Shown here: positions 44,001 through 52,136 of the stretch, piece by piece
Position numbering within the stretch: the stretch's first letter is position 1
Layout: every line of letters begins with the position of its first letter
Assembly: GCF_001894985.1 (NCBI RefSeq)
Contig: NZ_BCXG01000014.1
Coordinates: forward strand, 1-64,000
Direction of reading: 5' to 3'
From: Rhodococcus tukisamuensis NBRC 100609
GTDB taxonomy: Bacteria; Actinomycetota; Actinomycetes; Mycobacteriales; Mycobacteriaceae
DNA length: 64,000 nt
The notes under the pieces: generated by a model
The model's database searches: none
Seen by the model: only the letters and a program-made list of their open reading frames with translations
Told to the model about the DNA's origin: nothing
Made by a program: the position numbers and the translations under genes

Positions 44001-44846
44001 TTGACAAGTTGGATTGTCAAGATAGGCAAGGAAACCCCTCAGCACTGGGGATTTGCACGCGACGACCGGTTCTGGGATGTCCGGGAACCCGGCTCATTCA
44101 GGAAGATCGAGCCCGGCGACAACATCTTCTTCTGGCTCTCCGGTTCGGGTTTCACGTCGTGGGTCCGCGCGACCTCCTCGTTGTACGTCATCGGAGCCCA
44201 GTCACGGCCGGCGCACTGGATCGACGTCGCCACCGGCGGCTACACCCACCGCTTCGAGTTCGAGCTTGTCAGCGAGGATGTCGCGCACCCGGCGACCTGG
44301 GGCGAGCTGCAACAGGCCGCTGGGCGCAACTACGCACCGCCCGCGCCCGCGAACCCGGTGGCCGAACCCGCGGCCGAGGCCTTCCTGCGCGCTCGGTTCG
44401 GCGGCCACACCGACATCGCCTTCACGACGGTCCCCGTCGAGTACTCCCCCGGTGACGACATGCGTGACCGCGCGGTCCGCCAGATCACGTTGCGACGCGG
44501 TCAGGCACGGTTCCGAAACTCGCTGCTCGTGGCGTACGGCAACACCTGCGCGGTCACCGGCTCCACCGTGACGTCGGTCTTGGAGGCCGCGCACATCGAC
44601 CGCTACTTCGGTGACCACACGAACCACGTGACGAACGGCCTCCTGCTCCGCTCCGACATCCACACGCTGTTCGACCTGGGCGTACTCACCGTCTCCGAGT
44701 CGCGAACGGTTCAGCTGGCGCCGTGGCTGCGCGACACCGAGTACGCGGACCTTCACGACCAGCCGCTTCGGGTGCCGTCGGACCCGGCCGGCCACCCGTC
44801 CGCTGAGGCGCTCGCTCGACACCGGCAGACATGCGAATGGCTGTAG
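44001..44846 (+). CDS. EVE-like domain fused to an HNH endonuclease
   Basis: 281 residues from TTG 44001 (LTSWIVKIGKETPQHWGFA); GTG 43974 is the alternative start and neither has a strong ribosome site. The first ~100 residues look like an EVE/PUA domain, which in other enzymes binds modified bases (FWDVREPGSFRKIEPGDNIFFWL, SWVRATSSLYVIG). The C-terminal ~90 residues carry an HNH_2-type nuclease core (SVLEAAHIDRYFG, then NGLLLRSDIHTLFDLG). EVE-nuclease fusions are thought to restrict modified phage DNA. The pairing with the DUF2075 helicase, 129 bases upstream, suggests a two-gene unit. Confidence 0.75.
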   Translation: MTSWIVKIGKETPQHWGFARDDRFWDVREPGSFRKIEPGDNIFFWLSGSGFTSWVRATSSLYVIGAQSRPAHWIDVATGGYTHRFEFELVSEDVAHPATWGELQQAAGRNYAPPAPANPVAEPAAEAFLRARFGGHTDIAFTTVPVEYSPGDDMRDRAVRQITLRRGQARFRNSLLVAYGNTCAVTGSTVTSVLEAAHIDRYFGDHTNHVTNGLLLRSDIHTLFDLGVLTVSESRTVQLAPWLRDTEYADLHDQPLRVPSDPAGHPSAEALARHRQTCEWL

Positions 44847-45009
44847 CGGCCCGACCGACGACGTCGACGGGCACTCGAGCCGTTCACCAGCCCGTCACCT
44901 CGCCCGACCCCCGCCCCGGCCGGCCTCCGCGATACCGTGGACCCACACACGCCCACCACCGACATCGACGACCCGTCCGTATCCCGGACCGGCGCCGGAC
45001 AGGGGAACA

Positions 45010-45591
45010 ATGACCGAGCTCGACTCCCAGGACCAGCTGCTGCGCATCGACGGCGAGCTCGCGATTGCCACCGAAGGGCACGACCAGCTGCACGCCCTGT
45101 GCCTGCGGACCCTGGCCGAGCTGCTCGGCAGCGAGCCGGACGTCGACGAGGACGGCGACATCGCGATCCCGGTGCACGGCTTCGTGGTCTACGTGACGGT
45201 CGCCGACGACGGCCCGCAGCTGCACGTGTGGTCCTCGATCCTCACCGGCCTCGGTGACCGGGCGCGCGCCGCGGAGGCGCTCACCGACCTGGCACTGGAG
45301 TGGCCGCGTCTGCGCTTCGTGTTCAGCGACGACCACCTGCTGGTCTCGACGATCCTCGACGCCGAGCCGTTCGCCCCGCAACACCTGATCAACCTGGTCG
45401 ACGAGATGCACGAGCTCACCCACGACCTCGACGACGACCTCGCGGCGCGGTTCGGCGGCACCCTCGACTGCGACACCGAGGACGACTCCTACGCCGGCGG
45501 CTGCGGGGGCTGCGGCGACGACTGTGACTGCGACTGCGGCGACACCGACGAGGGCCACCTCGACATCACCGCGGTGAACCCCAGCAAGTAG
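45010..45591 (+). CDS. YbjN/TY-Chap fold protein, short form with a Cys-rich tail
   Basis: 193 residues, ATG preceded by AGGGGAACA. Residues ~15-150 match the YbjN-like second domain of the long paralogues (DVDEDGDIAIPVHGFVVYVTV, LRFVFSDDHLLVSTILDAEPFAPQHLINLVDEM). The tail is odd: residues ~158-178 contain GGCGGCGDDCDCDCGD, five cysteines among Asp and Gly, then a short acidic end. The cluster could bind a metal or form disulfides; nothing similar is in the long forms. The gene stands alone and is convergent with the HsdR-like gene. Confidence 0.75.
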   Translation: MTELDSQDQLLRIDGELAIATEGHDQLHALCLRTLAELLGSEPDVDEDGDIAIPVHGFVVYVTVADDGPQLHVWSSILTGLGDRARAAEALTDLALEWPRLRFVFSDDHLLVSTILDAEPFAPQHLINLVDEMHELTHDLDDDLAARFGGTLDCDTEDDSYAGGCGGCGDDCDCDCGDTDEGHLDITAVNPSK

Positions 45592-45603
45592 CGGCTGCCG
45601 CGT

Positions 45604-45635
45604 GCGACCGGGACCCCGCGCGGGTCACCGGTCGC
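45604..45635. terminator. Strong hairpin between convergent genes
   Basis: GCGACCGG-GACCC, a CGCGC loop, then GGGTC-A-CCGGTCGC: a 13-bp nearly perfect stem in the 61-base gap between convergent genes, so it can stop transcription from both sides even without a T-tract. Confidence 0.6.
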
Positions 45636-45652
45636 GCGGCCGGCTCGTCACA

Positions 45653-46774
45653 TCACGCGTAGTTCCGGACGGCCTGCCTCAACTCGTCGGCGTGCGCGTA
45701 GAGGTGATGCGGCGCCTCGATGTCGCGCCGCACGCCGTCCTTGCCTTCCGCGAATGTCATCACGAACTTCGTGCTCTTGCTGTTGAAGTGCAGCCGCGCA
45801 ATGGGTTTGCGATTGTTGTCGTCGAGCAGGATCGCGCAGTACGACTTCGAGTCCCGGTAGACCACACGGTCGGGCGCGACCTCGCTGCAGACGATCGCTC
45901 GGACGATATTGAATGCCTCCAGTTCCTCGTCCGTCGTGACTATGTCCGAGTCGACAACGATCTCGTCGAGATTCGTCGAAGCTGAGGCCCCATTGTCGGC
46001 CGGCACCTGTGCCACGACCGGGCTCTCGATATTCGCCGCCGCGAATGGACGGGCGTCCTCCCCCAGCGCCGCCTTGAGTCGGTCGTTCACCTGGTCGTTG
46101 ATGTACTGCGAGACCGCCTTCGAGACCAGGACGCGGAACTGGTCGACAATCTTCTGAGTCGCCTTGCCCTCGTAGACCCGAGTGGTGAAGAACCTGACCC
46201 AGTCGTCGTTCGGTTCCTTGACCTGCGCTGACAGAATCCGACGAATCTGCCCGACATATTTCAGGCCTTCGGCGGCATCGATGACCGACACCACGTCGAA
46301 CGATTCCTTCGAAAGCTTCTGCATCTCAGGGATCAGAGTCTTGTCGACGTCGAGCAGGTCGAGCACGAGAAAAGGCTTCTCGTCCATCCTGTTCGGAGCA
46401 TCACTGTCCGTGAAGACGTGGTACTCCTGACCGTTCGTGAGGATCGCGATGCGGGCAGAATCCACCACGCCGAAGTACCGGAAGAGCTGCGATGCGTGCT
46501 TCGGATTGAGCGGGTCGCCGATCCTCTTGCACTCGATCAGTATCTGGACAACGCCGTCCTTCGCGATCGCATAGTCGATCTTCTCACCCCGCTTCAGTCC
46601 GACGTCCGCAGTGAACTCCGGGATCACCTCCGCCGGGTCGAACACGTCGTATCCCAGCACCGACGCGATGAACGGCATCACGAACGCATTCTTCGTGGCC
46701 TCCTCGGTCTCGATCGAAGCCTTGTGTGCGGCAATCTTGTTCGAGATTGCGTACAACCGTTCCGAAAAACTCAT
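45653..46774 (-). CDS. Stand-alone HsdR N-terminal-like restriction nuclease
   Basis: 373 residues, ATG with GAGTGGGGG upstream. Residues ~20-130 match the type I restriction R-subunit N-terminal nuclease: TEEATKNAFVMPFIASVLGYDVFDPAEVIPEF, Asp 67 in KIDYAI, Glu 81 and Lys 83 in LIECKRI, then ASQLFRYFGVV. No helicase motor follows, so it is the short family often annotated as type I restriction endonuclease-like. The C-terminal ~100 residues (AFNIVRAIVCSEV ... YCAILLDDNNRKPIARLHF) resemble a separate small domain found in these short proteins. No hsdM or hsdS is near. It may be an orphan defence nuclease. Confidence 0.75.
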   Translation of the reverse strand: MSFSERLYAISNKIAAHKASIETEEATKNAFVMPFIASVLGYDVFDPAEVIPEFTADVGLKRGEKIDYAIAKDGVVQILIECKRIGDPLNPKHASQLFRYFGVVDSARIAILTNGQEYHVFTDSDAPNRMDEKPFLVLDLLDVDKTLIPEMQKLSKESFDVVSVIDAAEGLKYVGQIRRILSAQVKEPNDDWVRFFTTRVYEGKATQKIVDQFRVLVSKAVSQYINDQVNDRLKAALGEDARPFAAANIESPVVAQVPADNGASASTNLDEIVVDSDIVTTDEELEAFNIVRAIVCSEVAPDRVVYRDSKSYCAILLDDNNRKPIARLHFNSKSTKFVMTFAEGKDGVRRDIEAPHHLYAHADELRQAVRNYA

Positions 46775-46879
46775 TGCGCCCCCACTCTCGTCCGGTGCCA
46801 GCTAGCAGGAGGCTACGTCGAGTAGCCCGGGAAAACGCGCAAACGGGCACCGATACACGCTCAGTCGTCTACCCAGTCG

Positions 46880-48292
46880 TCAGCCGTCCGACGGATCACC
46901 TGCCGGAGAACCGACCGGCACCCGCAACGTGAACACGGTGGCGTCGGCTACCCGCCGGACGTCGATCGTCCCGCGGTGCAGCCGCGCGTTCTCCAGCGCC
47001 AGCGACAGTCCGAGCCCGCTGCCCTCGCTGCGTCCACGCGCGGTGTCCACCTTGAAGAACCGCTCGAAGATCTCCGCCCGGTGCTGCTCGGGCACCCCGG
47101 CCCCGTGGTCACGCACCTCGACCACCGCCTCGTCGGCCTCCCGCCGCACGCTCACCTCGACGGGGTCGGCGCCGTGCCGCAGCGCATTCCCGACCAGGTT
47201 CGCGACCACGACCTCCAGCCGGCGCGCATCGCCTTGCACCGGCACCGGCGCGGTCGCCGACACCGGGACCCGGTCCTCCCAACCCCGCGCGGTCAGGGTG
47301 CCGCGGACCAACTCCGCCAGGTCCACCTCGGCCAGGTCCAGCCGTGCCCGGCCGACGTCGTGCCGCGACATCTCGATCAGGTCCTCGACCAGCCGCGCCA
47401 GCTTGTCGATCTCCTCGCCGACGATCCGGGCGGCCGCGCCGGTGTCCGCGGGCAGCCGGTCCGCCTCCTCGCGGAGGATCTCCCCCACCGGCACCAGCGC
47501 CGCCAACGGGGTCCGCAGCTCGTGGGAGACGTCCGCGACGAACCGGCGCGACTGCGACTCCGACGCCGTCAGCCGCGTGATCGCCGAACCGTGTTGGCGC
47601 ATCATCTCGTTGAACGTCTCGGTCACCCGGGCCAGCTCCGTGACGCCCACCTCCGGCAGCCGCACGTCCAGGTCGCCGGCGGCGGCCTGCGCGGCGGCGT
47701 CGTCCAGCCGGCGCAGCGGCCGCACCAGCGTCGAGGCGATCCACCAGCCGAGCAGCCCGCAGATCACCACCCCGGCCGTCAGCGTCACCGCGACGATCCG
47801 GATCAGGCTGTCGAACTTCTCCTGCACCCCGACGAGCGGCCGAATCGCGTACGCCTTCACCAGTTCCCGCTCCGGCCCGGCCCCGGGGTACGCGGTGTTC
47901 GTCACCTCGAAAGACATGCCCAGCAGGATCCGCTGGGAGTCGAGCCGCTGGAACCGCACCAGCCGCACCGAGTCGAGTCCCGCGGCGAAGCTCTCGCTGA
48001 TCTGCGAGGGATCGACCGAACCCCGGCGCACCACCTGCCCGTCCACCACCGCGGTGACGTCGCCGGGGACGAACTGTTCCAGCTCGGCCGGGTCCGTGGT
48101 GTCCACCTGCGCGCCGTAGAGGGGGGCCATGTCGTCCCGGAACTCGGCGATCGCCACGTCCTGCGCATTCGTGTACACCCAGGACCGCGCGGCGATCGCC
48201 AACGCGACCGCCGTCGACCCCGCCACCACGGCCACCGCGATCACGAACACCAGGACGAAGCGGGCCTTGAGCCCCCCGAGCCCGAACCTCAC
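46880..48292 (-). CDS. Sensor histidine kinase (VanS-like position)
   Basis: 470 residues from GTG 48292, overlapping the regulator's stop (GTGA). TM1 is at ~10-35, an external sensor region of ~140 residues follows, and TM2 is at ~175-198. A HAMP segment (LVRPLRRLDDAAAQAAAGDLDVRLP) precedes the H-box DVSHELRTPLAAL with the phospho-His near 256. The catalytic domain has the N box NLVGNALRHG, G1 DHGAGVP, F box ERFFKVD and G2 GSGLGLSLA. It is a complete membrane kinase. The neighbours encode PAP2 and VanY-like proteins, so the signal may be cell-wall stress. Confidence 0.92.
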   Translation of the reverse strand: MRFGLGGLKARFVLVFVIAVAVVAGSTAVALAIAARSWVYTNAQDVAIAEFRDDMAPLYGAQVDTTDPAELEQFVPGDVTAVVDGQVVRRGSVDPSQISESFAAGLDSVRLVRFQRLDSQRILLGMSFEVTNTAYPGAGPERELVKAYAIRPLVGVQEKFDSLIRIVAVTLTAGVVICGLLGWWIASTLVRPLRRLDDAAAQAAAGDLDVRLPEVGVTELARVTETFNEMMRQHGSAITRLTASESQSRRFVADVSHELRTPLAALVPVGEILREEADRLPADTGAAARIVGEEIDKLARLVEDLIEMSRHDVGRARLDLAEVDLAELVRGTLTARGWEDRVPVSATAPVPVQGDARRLEVVVANLVGNALRHGADPVEVSVRREADEAVVEVRDHGAGVPEQHRAEIFERFFKVDTARGRSEGSGLGLSLALENARLHRGTIDVRRVADATVFTLRVPVGSPAGDPSDG

Positions 48293-49002
48293 GGGGACGG
48301 CACGAATCGGTAGCCGAACCCGCGGACGGTCTCGACGATCCGCGGCTCGGACGGGTCGTCCTCGACCTTCGCACGCAGCCGCTGGATCGCCGCGTCGACC
48401 AGCCGGGAGTCGCCGAGGTAGTCCTGGTCCCACGCCGAGGCAAGTAACTGCCGGCGGCTGAGCACCTGCCCCGGATTCTCCGACAGCACCAGCAGCAGCC
48501 GGATCTCGGTCGGGGTGAGGGCGATCAGGACGCCGTCGCGGCGCACCCGCAGCGACCGCCGGTCGATGTCGAGGCCCGCGCCGCTCGCGGCGGCGGGCGC
48601 GGGAGCCGGCGGTTCGGCCGCCGAGGACGGGGCGGGCGCCGCGACGGCGGTGCGCCGGAGCACCGCCTTGATCCGGGCGTCGAGGACCCGCGGCGTCACC
48701 GGCTTCACCACGTAGTCGTCGGCACCCGCCTCCAGGCCGGCGACGGTGTCCACGTCGTCGGAGCGGGCGGTCAGGATCACGATCGGCACCGCGCTCATCG
48801 CGCGCACCCGGCGGCAGATCTCGTAGCCGTCGGCGCCGGGCAGCCCGAGGTCGAGCAGGATCAGGTCGGTCTCGGCGATCGCCGCCGACAGGTCGGTGTT
48901 GCCGTCGGCCAGGTGCCGGACGTGGTGCCCCAGTCTGCTCAGCCCGAGCCGCATGGCCTCGGCCACGGCCGGGTCGTCCTCGATGAGGAGAATGCTTGCC
49001 AC
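48289..49002 (-). CDS. OmpR-family response regulator
   Basis: 237 residues from GTG 49002, where GAAGG precedes the start; GTG 49044 is an alternative that adds 14 residues without receiver-domain features. Receiver: acidic pair in ILLIEDDP, phospho-Asp 51 in LILLDLGLPGADGYE, and Lys in VVKPVTP. A Pro/Ala-rich linker (~125-150) leads to the winged-helix DNA-binding domain (TPTEIRLLLVLSENPGQVLSRRQLLASAW ... VDAAIQRLRAKVE ... VRGFGYRF). It is coupled to the kinase gene downstream. Targets probably include the adjacent VanY and PAP2 genes, by analogy to VanR; no binding site was identified. Confidence 0.92.
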   Translation of the reverse strand: MASILLIEDDPAVAEAMRLGLSRLGHHVRHLADGNTDLSAAIAETDLILLDLGLPGADGYEICRRVRAMSAVPIVILTARSDDVDTVAGLEAGADDYVVKPVTPRVLDARIKAVLRRTAVAAPAPSSAAEPPAPAPAAASGAGLDIDRRSLRVRRDGVLIALTPTEIRLLLVLSENPGQVLSRRQLLASAWDQDYLGDSRLVDAAIQRLRAKVEDDPSEPRIVETVRGFGYRFVPSP

Positions 49003-49081
49003 GTGTCGGCCACCTTCGTCGAGTGCGCTACTGCCGCTGGTCACGATGCTACCGCCGCCCGCGCACCGAACCCCGCCACGC

Positions 49082-49759
49082 TCACCGCCGGCCGTCGACG
49101 GTCAGCCGTTCCTGGCGCGGATCGGCCAGCGGGCCGAGCGACTCGGGAACGCTGTCCGACGCGTCGGTGGTGGTGATCGCGGACGCGATCAGCGTGAAGC
49201 AGCCGACGATCAACAATGCCCCCAGGGCGTCGCTCGGCCGGTGCCAGCGCAGCACCACCACCGTCACCGCGGTACCCATCGTGAGCAGCGCCGTGTTCAC
49301 CAGCACCACCGGCCGCCACCGCCGCGGCGTCACCAGCACCGCCGTGCAGCCCACGGCGGCGACCACGGTGAGGGTGCCGCTGGGGAACGAGTTGTGCATC
49401 ACCAGCCCGTCCAGACTCGGCCGGTCCAGCGACCGTTTGAGCCACCAGGCCGTCACGATCGGTCCGCCGGTGACGACCGCCACCCGCGCGGCCAGCCGCA
49501 CCGGTTGCTCCTCCATCATCACCAGCAGCACGACGAGCACCCCACCGACGAGCAGTAACGGGACGATCATCCCCACGAACACGGTGGAGAACCCGAAGGC
49601 CGACGAGGTGGACGCGCGAACCATCAGGGCCTGGTCGACCACCTGTCCCCCGGTGGTGCGGACGGCGAGCCCGAACACGAGAAGGCCGGCGACGCCCAGC
49701 GCGAAGGCGGCCGAGAGCCGCTGGGGCCGGACCCGGACACGGCGGTTGAAAATGTTCAT
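49082..49759 (-). CDS. PAP2-family membrane phosphatase, divergent active site
   Basis: 225 residues, ATG with GGTGG upstream, five to six hydrophobic helices. PAP2 motifs are recognisable but imperfect: LKRSLDRPSLDG (C1, with the second Arg-Pro replaced), HNSFPSGTLT (C2, where the usual His after PSG is Thr), and LRWHRPSDALGA (C3 with His and Asp kept). Normal members remove phosphate from undecaprenyl diphosphate or other lipid phosphates. The C2 change would remove a residue important for catalysis in classical enzymes, so activity is uncertain. It lies between the regulator and the VanY-like gene, both also on the minus strand. Confidence 0.75.
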   Translation of the reverse strand: MNIFNRRVRVRPQRLSAAFALGVAGLLVFGLAVRTTGGQVVDQALMVRASTSSAFGFSTVFVGMIVPLLLVGGVLVVLLVMMEEQPVRLAARVAVVTGGPIVTAWWLKRSLDRPSLDGLVMHNSFPSGTLTVVAAVGCTAVLVTPRRWRPVVLVNTALLTMGTAVTVVVLRWHRPSDALGALLIVGCFTLIASAITTTDASDSVPESLGPLADPRQERLTVDGRR

Positions 49760-49857
49760 GCCACCGAGGGTGCCGACGCCCTGTCACGACGCCGCCGCAA
49801 CAGCGCGCCACCCCGGACACGGATTGTCACGATGTCGTGACAGGGCTGTCGCACGCG

Positions 49858-50421
49858 TCACCCGGCCGAGGCGTCGGGCAGCTGCTCCGGGCAGCCGCCG
49901 TCCGGGGACCCGACCAGTTCGAAGTGCCACATCTCGTTGACGTACACCTGGCACAACCCGTGCGCGGCGCCGTACCGGATCATCCAGTCGGCGGCCGCGG
50001 TCGGTCCGATGTCGACGGCGGTGCCCGCGACGTGCCGGGAGAGCTCGGGCGTGCTGACGAGACGCCGTGCGGCGTCGAGGCTGCCGTAGACGGACACGGC
50101 ATCCTCGAGCAGTTGACGCTGGTAGTCGGCCGAACGCCAGCCCGAGGTCACCAGCAGGCTGACCCCGTCGTCCCGGGCCTCCCGCGCGGCGGCCTGGATC
50201 GCCGTCAGCAGTACGGGATCGAGGCGGCCGACGGCGGGCACCTGCACGTCGAACGGAGTGACGCGGTCGCCGTCGGCGATCCGGCCGGTCTCCCCGGGAT
50301 GCGCGGCCGTCGGCGGCGGCGCCACGACCGCGACGGCGCCCTCGGTGGCGGCGCAGGCGGCGGACAGCGCCGCCACCGCGAGCAGCGGAACGAGTTGTCG
50401 GGCAGGAGGACTCTTCTTCAT
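49858..50421 (-). CDS. VanY-like D-alanyl-D-alanine carboxypeptidase lipoprotein (M15)
   Basis: 187 residues from ATG 50421. The lipoprotein signal is MKKSPPARQLVPLLAVAALSAAC with the lipobox Cys at about 23, so the mature enzyme is tethered outside the membrane. M15B zinc-peptidase motifs are complete: SGWRSADYQRQLL, SRHVAGTAVDIG (SxHxxGxAxD) and NEMWHFEL (ExxWH). It should trim the terminal D-Ala from peptidoglycan stem peptides, which changes cross-linking and, in VanY systems, glycopeptide binding. It is separated from PAP2 by 98 bases and followed by the kinase/regulator pair. Confidence 0.85.
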   Translation of the reverse strand: MKKSPPARQLVPLLAVAALSAACAATEGAVAVVAPPPTAAHPGETGRIADGDRVTPFDVQVPAVGRLDPVLLTAIQAAAREARDDGVSLLVTSGWRSADYQRQLLEDAVSVYGSLDAARRLVSTPELSRHVAGTAVDIGPTAAADWMIRYGAAHGLCQVYVNEMWHFELVGSPDGGCPEQLPDASAG

Positions 50422-50660
50422 GCCTCGACCGAAGCGGTCCGATGTCACCGCCAGTCGGCCGCGGCGCCACCGTCGTGCCACGATGTCGTCACCGTCCCGG
50501 CCGAGCCGTGTGACGTCCGGCGACTCGAGGCATCCCCCAATCAACGCGCGACTATCCCCCACCATGTCGCCGCCGCGCGCTACCGTGTTCTCCTCACGAC
50601 ACGTGACGCTGGCGGCGCCGAATGCGTTGGGCCAACGGGGATCAGAATGAGGTGGAGACC

Positions 50661-52088
50661 ATGTCTGAATTCAAGGGTTTCGACCAGACCGTCGAGCATG
50701 CGTGGACCTACTTCGCGGCCAGCCTCGCGACGCACCTGCGGGAGATGCGCGACGGCGACCGCCTGGTGCTGACGCCGGCGGGCGCGATCGTGGACACCCC
50801 CGCGTACCTGGACTTCCTGGGCCGGGGCGACGGGTCCCTCGCCTGCGAGGTGCCCCACAACAGCGGTCACGGCGCACTGCTGACGATGACGGCGGACGGT
50901 GAGGCCCTTCTCGCCGACCTGGGCTGGCGGCCGCCGCTCGACTCGGCGACGGACCCCCACTACACCGGCCTGCCCGCGGACGAACTGGACGACTGGGTGG
51001 CCCGCTCGGTGACCGTCCTGCGCGAGGTGTGGGACGTGCCGCACCCGGGCTTCCTCGCCGCCCAGACCACGGGCAGGCCCGCCACGCTGGCGTTCATCTC
51101 CGCCGACGAGACGGTCGAGTACCCGGGCTACCCCGACCCGATGACGGCCGTCGTCCCGCGCGACGACGCGCACCTGCGCGAGATCGTGTCCGCGGTGGCG
51201 GAGGACCTGACCGGCAACCGGCCCACGCTCGACGAGGACGGCGACTACGTGATCCGGATCGGGTCCCGGCTGGTCTTCCTGATCCCGCGCGCACAGGACC
51301 GGATCCTGCGGATCTGGGTGCCGCTGCTCTCCCGGATCAGCGGGCGCACCCGCACCTCGGAGCTCATCGGGGACCTCAACGCCTGCGCGCCCTACGTCAA
51401 GGTAGTGCTCCGCGAGGACCAGGTGAACGCGACCATCGACATCGTCGCGTCGCCCTTCGTCCCGGAACACCTGCGCGACATGCTCACTCGGCTGACCGGA
51501 TTCCTCGAGAACTTCGACGAGCAGTTCGCGGACCGCTTCGACGGTGTCCTGTTCGGCTGCAACGACTCCGACGACGACTCACCGAACTCGCCCGCCACAG
51601 ACGACAGCGACTACGACACCTACCTCGACGGCGAGGACGCCGACGGAGCGGAGGCAGAAGCGAGTGAACCGCTCCCGCCCGCCCTGCTGACGTTGATGCA
51701 GCTGGACCCGGACGGCACCGGCGCCCTGGACGCGGCCTCGGTCGCCGAGATCTGTGGACGCGACCGCGACACCATCCTCGACTTCATGCGCATCACGTCC
51801 GAGCAGCAGATCGAGTGGGTCGACTCGGCTGACGCCGCACGCGCCGACGGCGAGGCGGCGGACGTCGCGGCGTGCGAGCACGAGGCCAACGGCTGGGCGG
51901 CGACCCTCGAGTCACTGCGTGCCGCCCTCCGCCTCGTCGCACTGCCCGCCCCCGCCGGACCGGCCTCGCACCCGCAGGTGCCCGGCCAGATGGAACTGTT
52001 CGACGACGAGGACGCCGACGCCGAAATGGACACGGCCGGCCCCGGCCCCGCCGCGCCGGAGGCCACCCTGTTCGACGACCCGGTGTAG
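50661..52088 (+). CDS. TY-Chap (YbjN/T3SS-chaperone fold) protein, second long copy
   Basis: 475 residues from ATG 50661 with GAGGTGGAG upstream. The order is the same as in the copy at 40500: FDQTVEHAWTYFAASLATHLRE, LREVWDVPHPGFL, a YbjN-like domain (LDEDGDYVIRIGSRLVFLI ... LRIWVPLLSRI ... VNATIDIVASPFVPEHLRDML), an acidic linker specific to this copy (~300-330), the helical block (DAASVAEICGRDRDTILDFMRITSEQQIEW) and the tail PEATLFDDPV. An extra MELFDDED motif lies before the tail. It is convergent with recD. Paralogy with the first copy is obvious by eye; a role as peptide-binding adaptor is inferred. Confidence 0.75.
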   Translation: MSEFKGFDQTVEHAWTYFAASLATHLREMRDGDRLVLTPAGAIVDTPAYLDFLGRGDGSLACEVPHNSGHGALLTMTADGEALLADLGWRPPLDSATDPHYTGLPADELDDWVARSVTVLREVWDVPHPGFLAAQTTGRPATLAFISADETVEYPGYPDPMTAVVPRDDAHLREIVSAVAEDLTGNRPTLDEDGDYVIRIGSRLVFLIPRAQDRILRIWVPLLSRISGRTRTSELIGDLNACAPYVKVVLREDQVNATIDIVASPFVPEHLRDMLTRLTGFLENFDEQFADRFDGVLFGCNDSDDDSPNSPATDDSDYDTYLDGEDADGAEAEASEPLPPALLTLMQLDPDGTGALDAASVAEICGRDRDTILDFMRITSEQQIEWVDSADAARADGEAADVAACEHEANGWAATLESLRAALRLVALPAPAGPASHPQVPGQMELFDDEDADAEMDTAGPGPAAPEATLFDDPV

Positions 52089-52136
52089 ACGCCCGCCGGC
52101 CGCGTCGGAGCAGGGAGACGCCCGACCGAGGTGGCC

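Noticed and set aside
40500-52088. Type III secretion system suggested by the chaperone-fold proteins
   Set aside because: The fold name is historical; no secretion ring, ATPase or needle gene is present.
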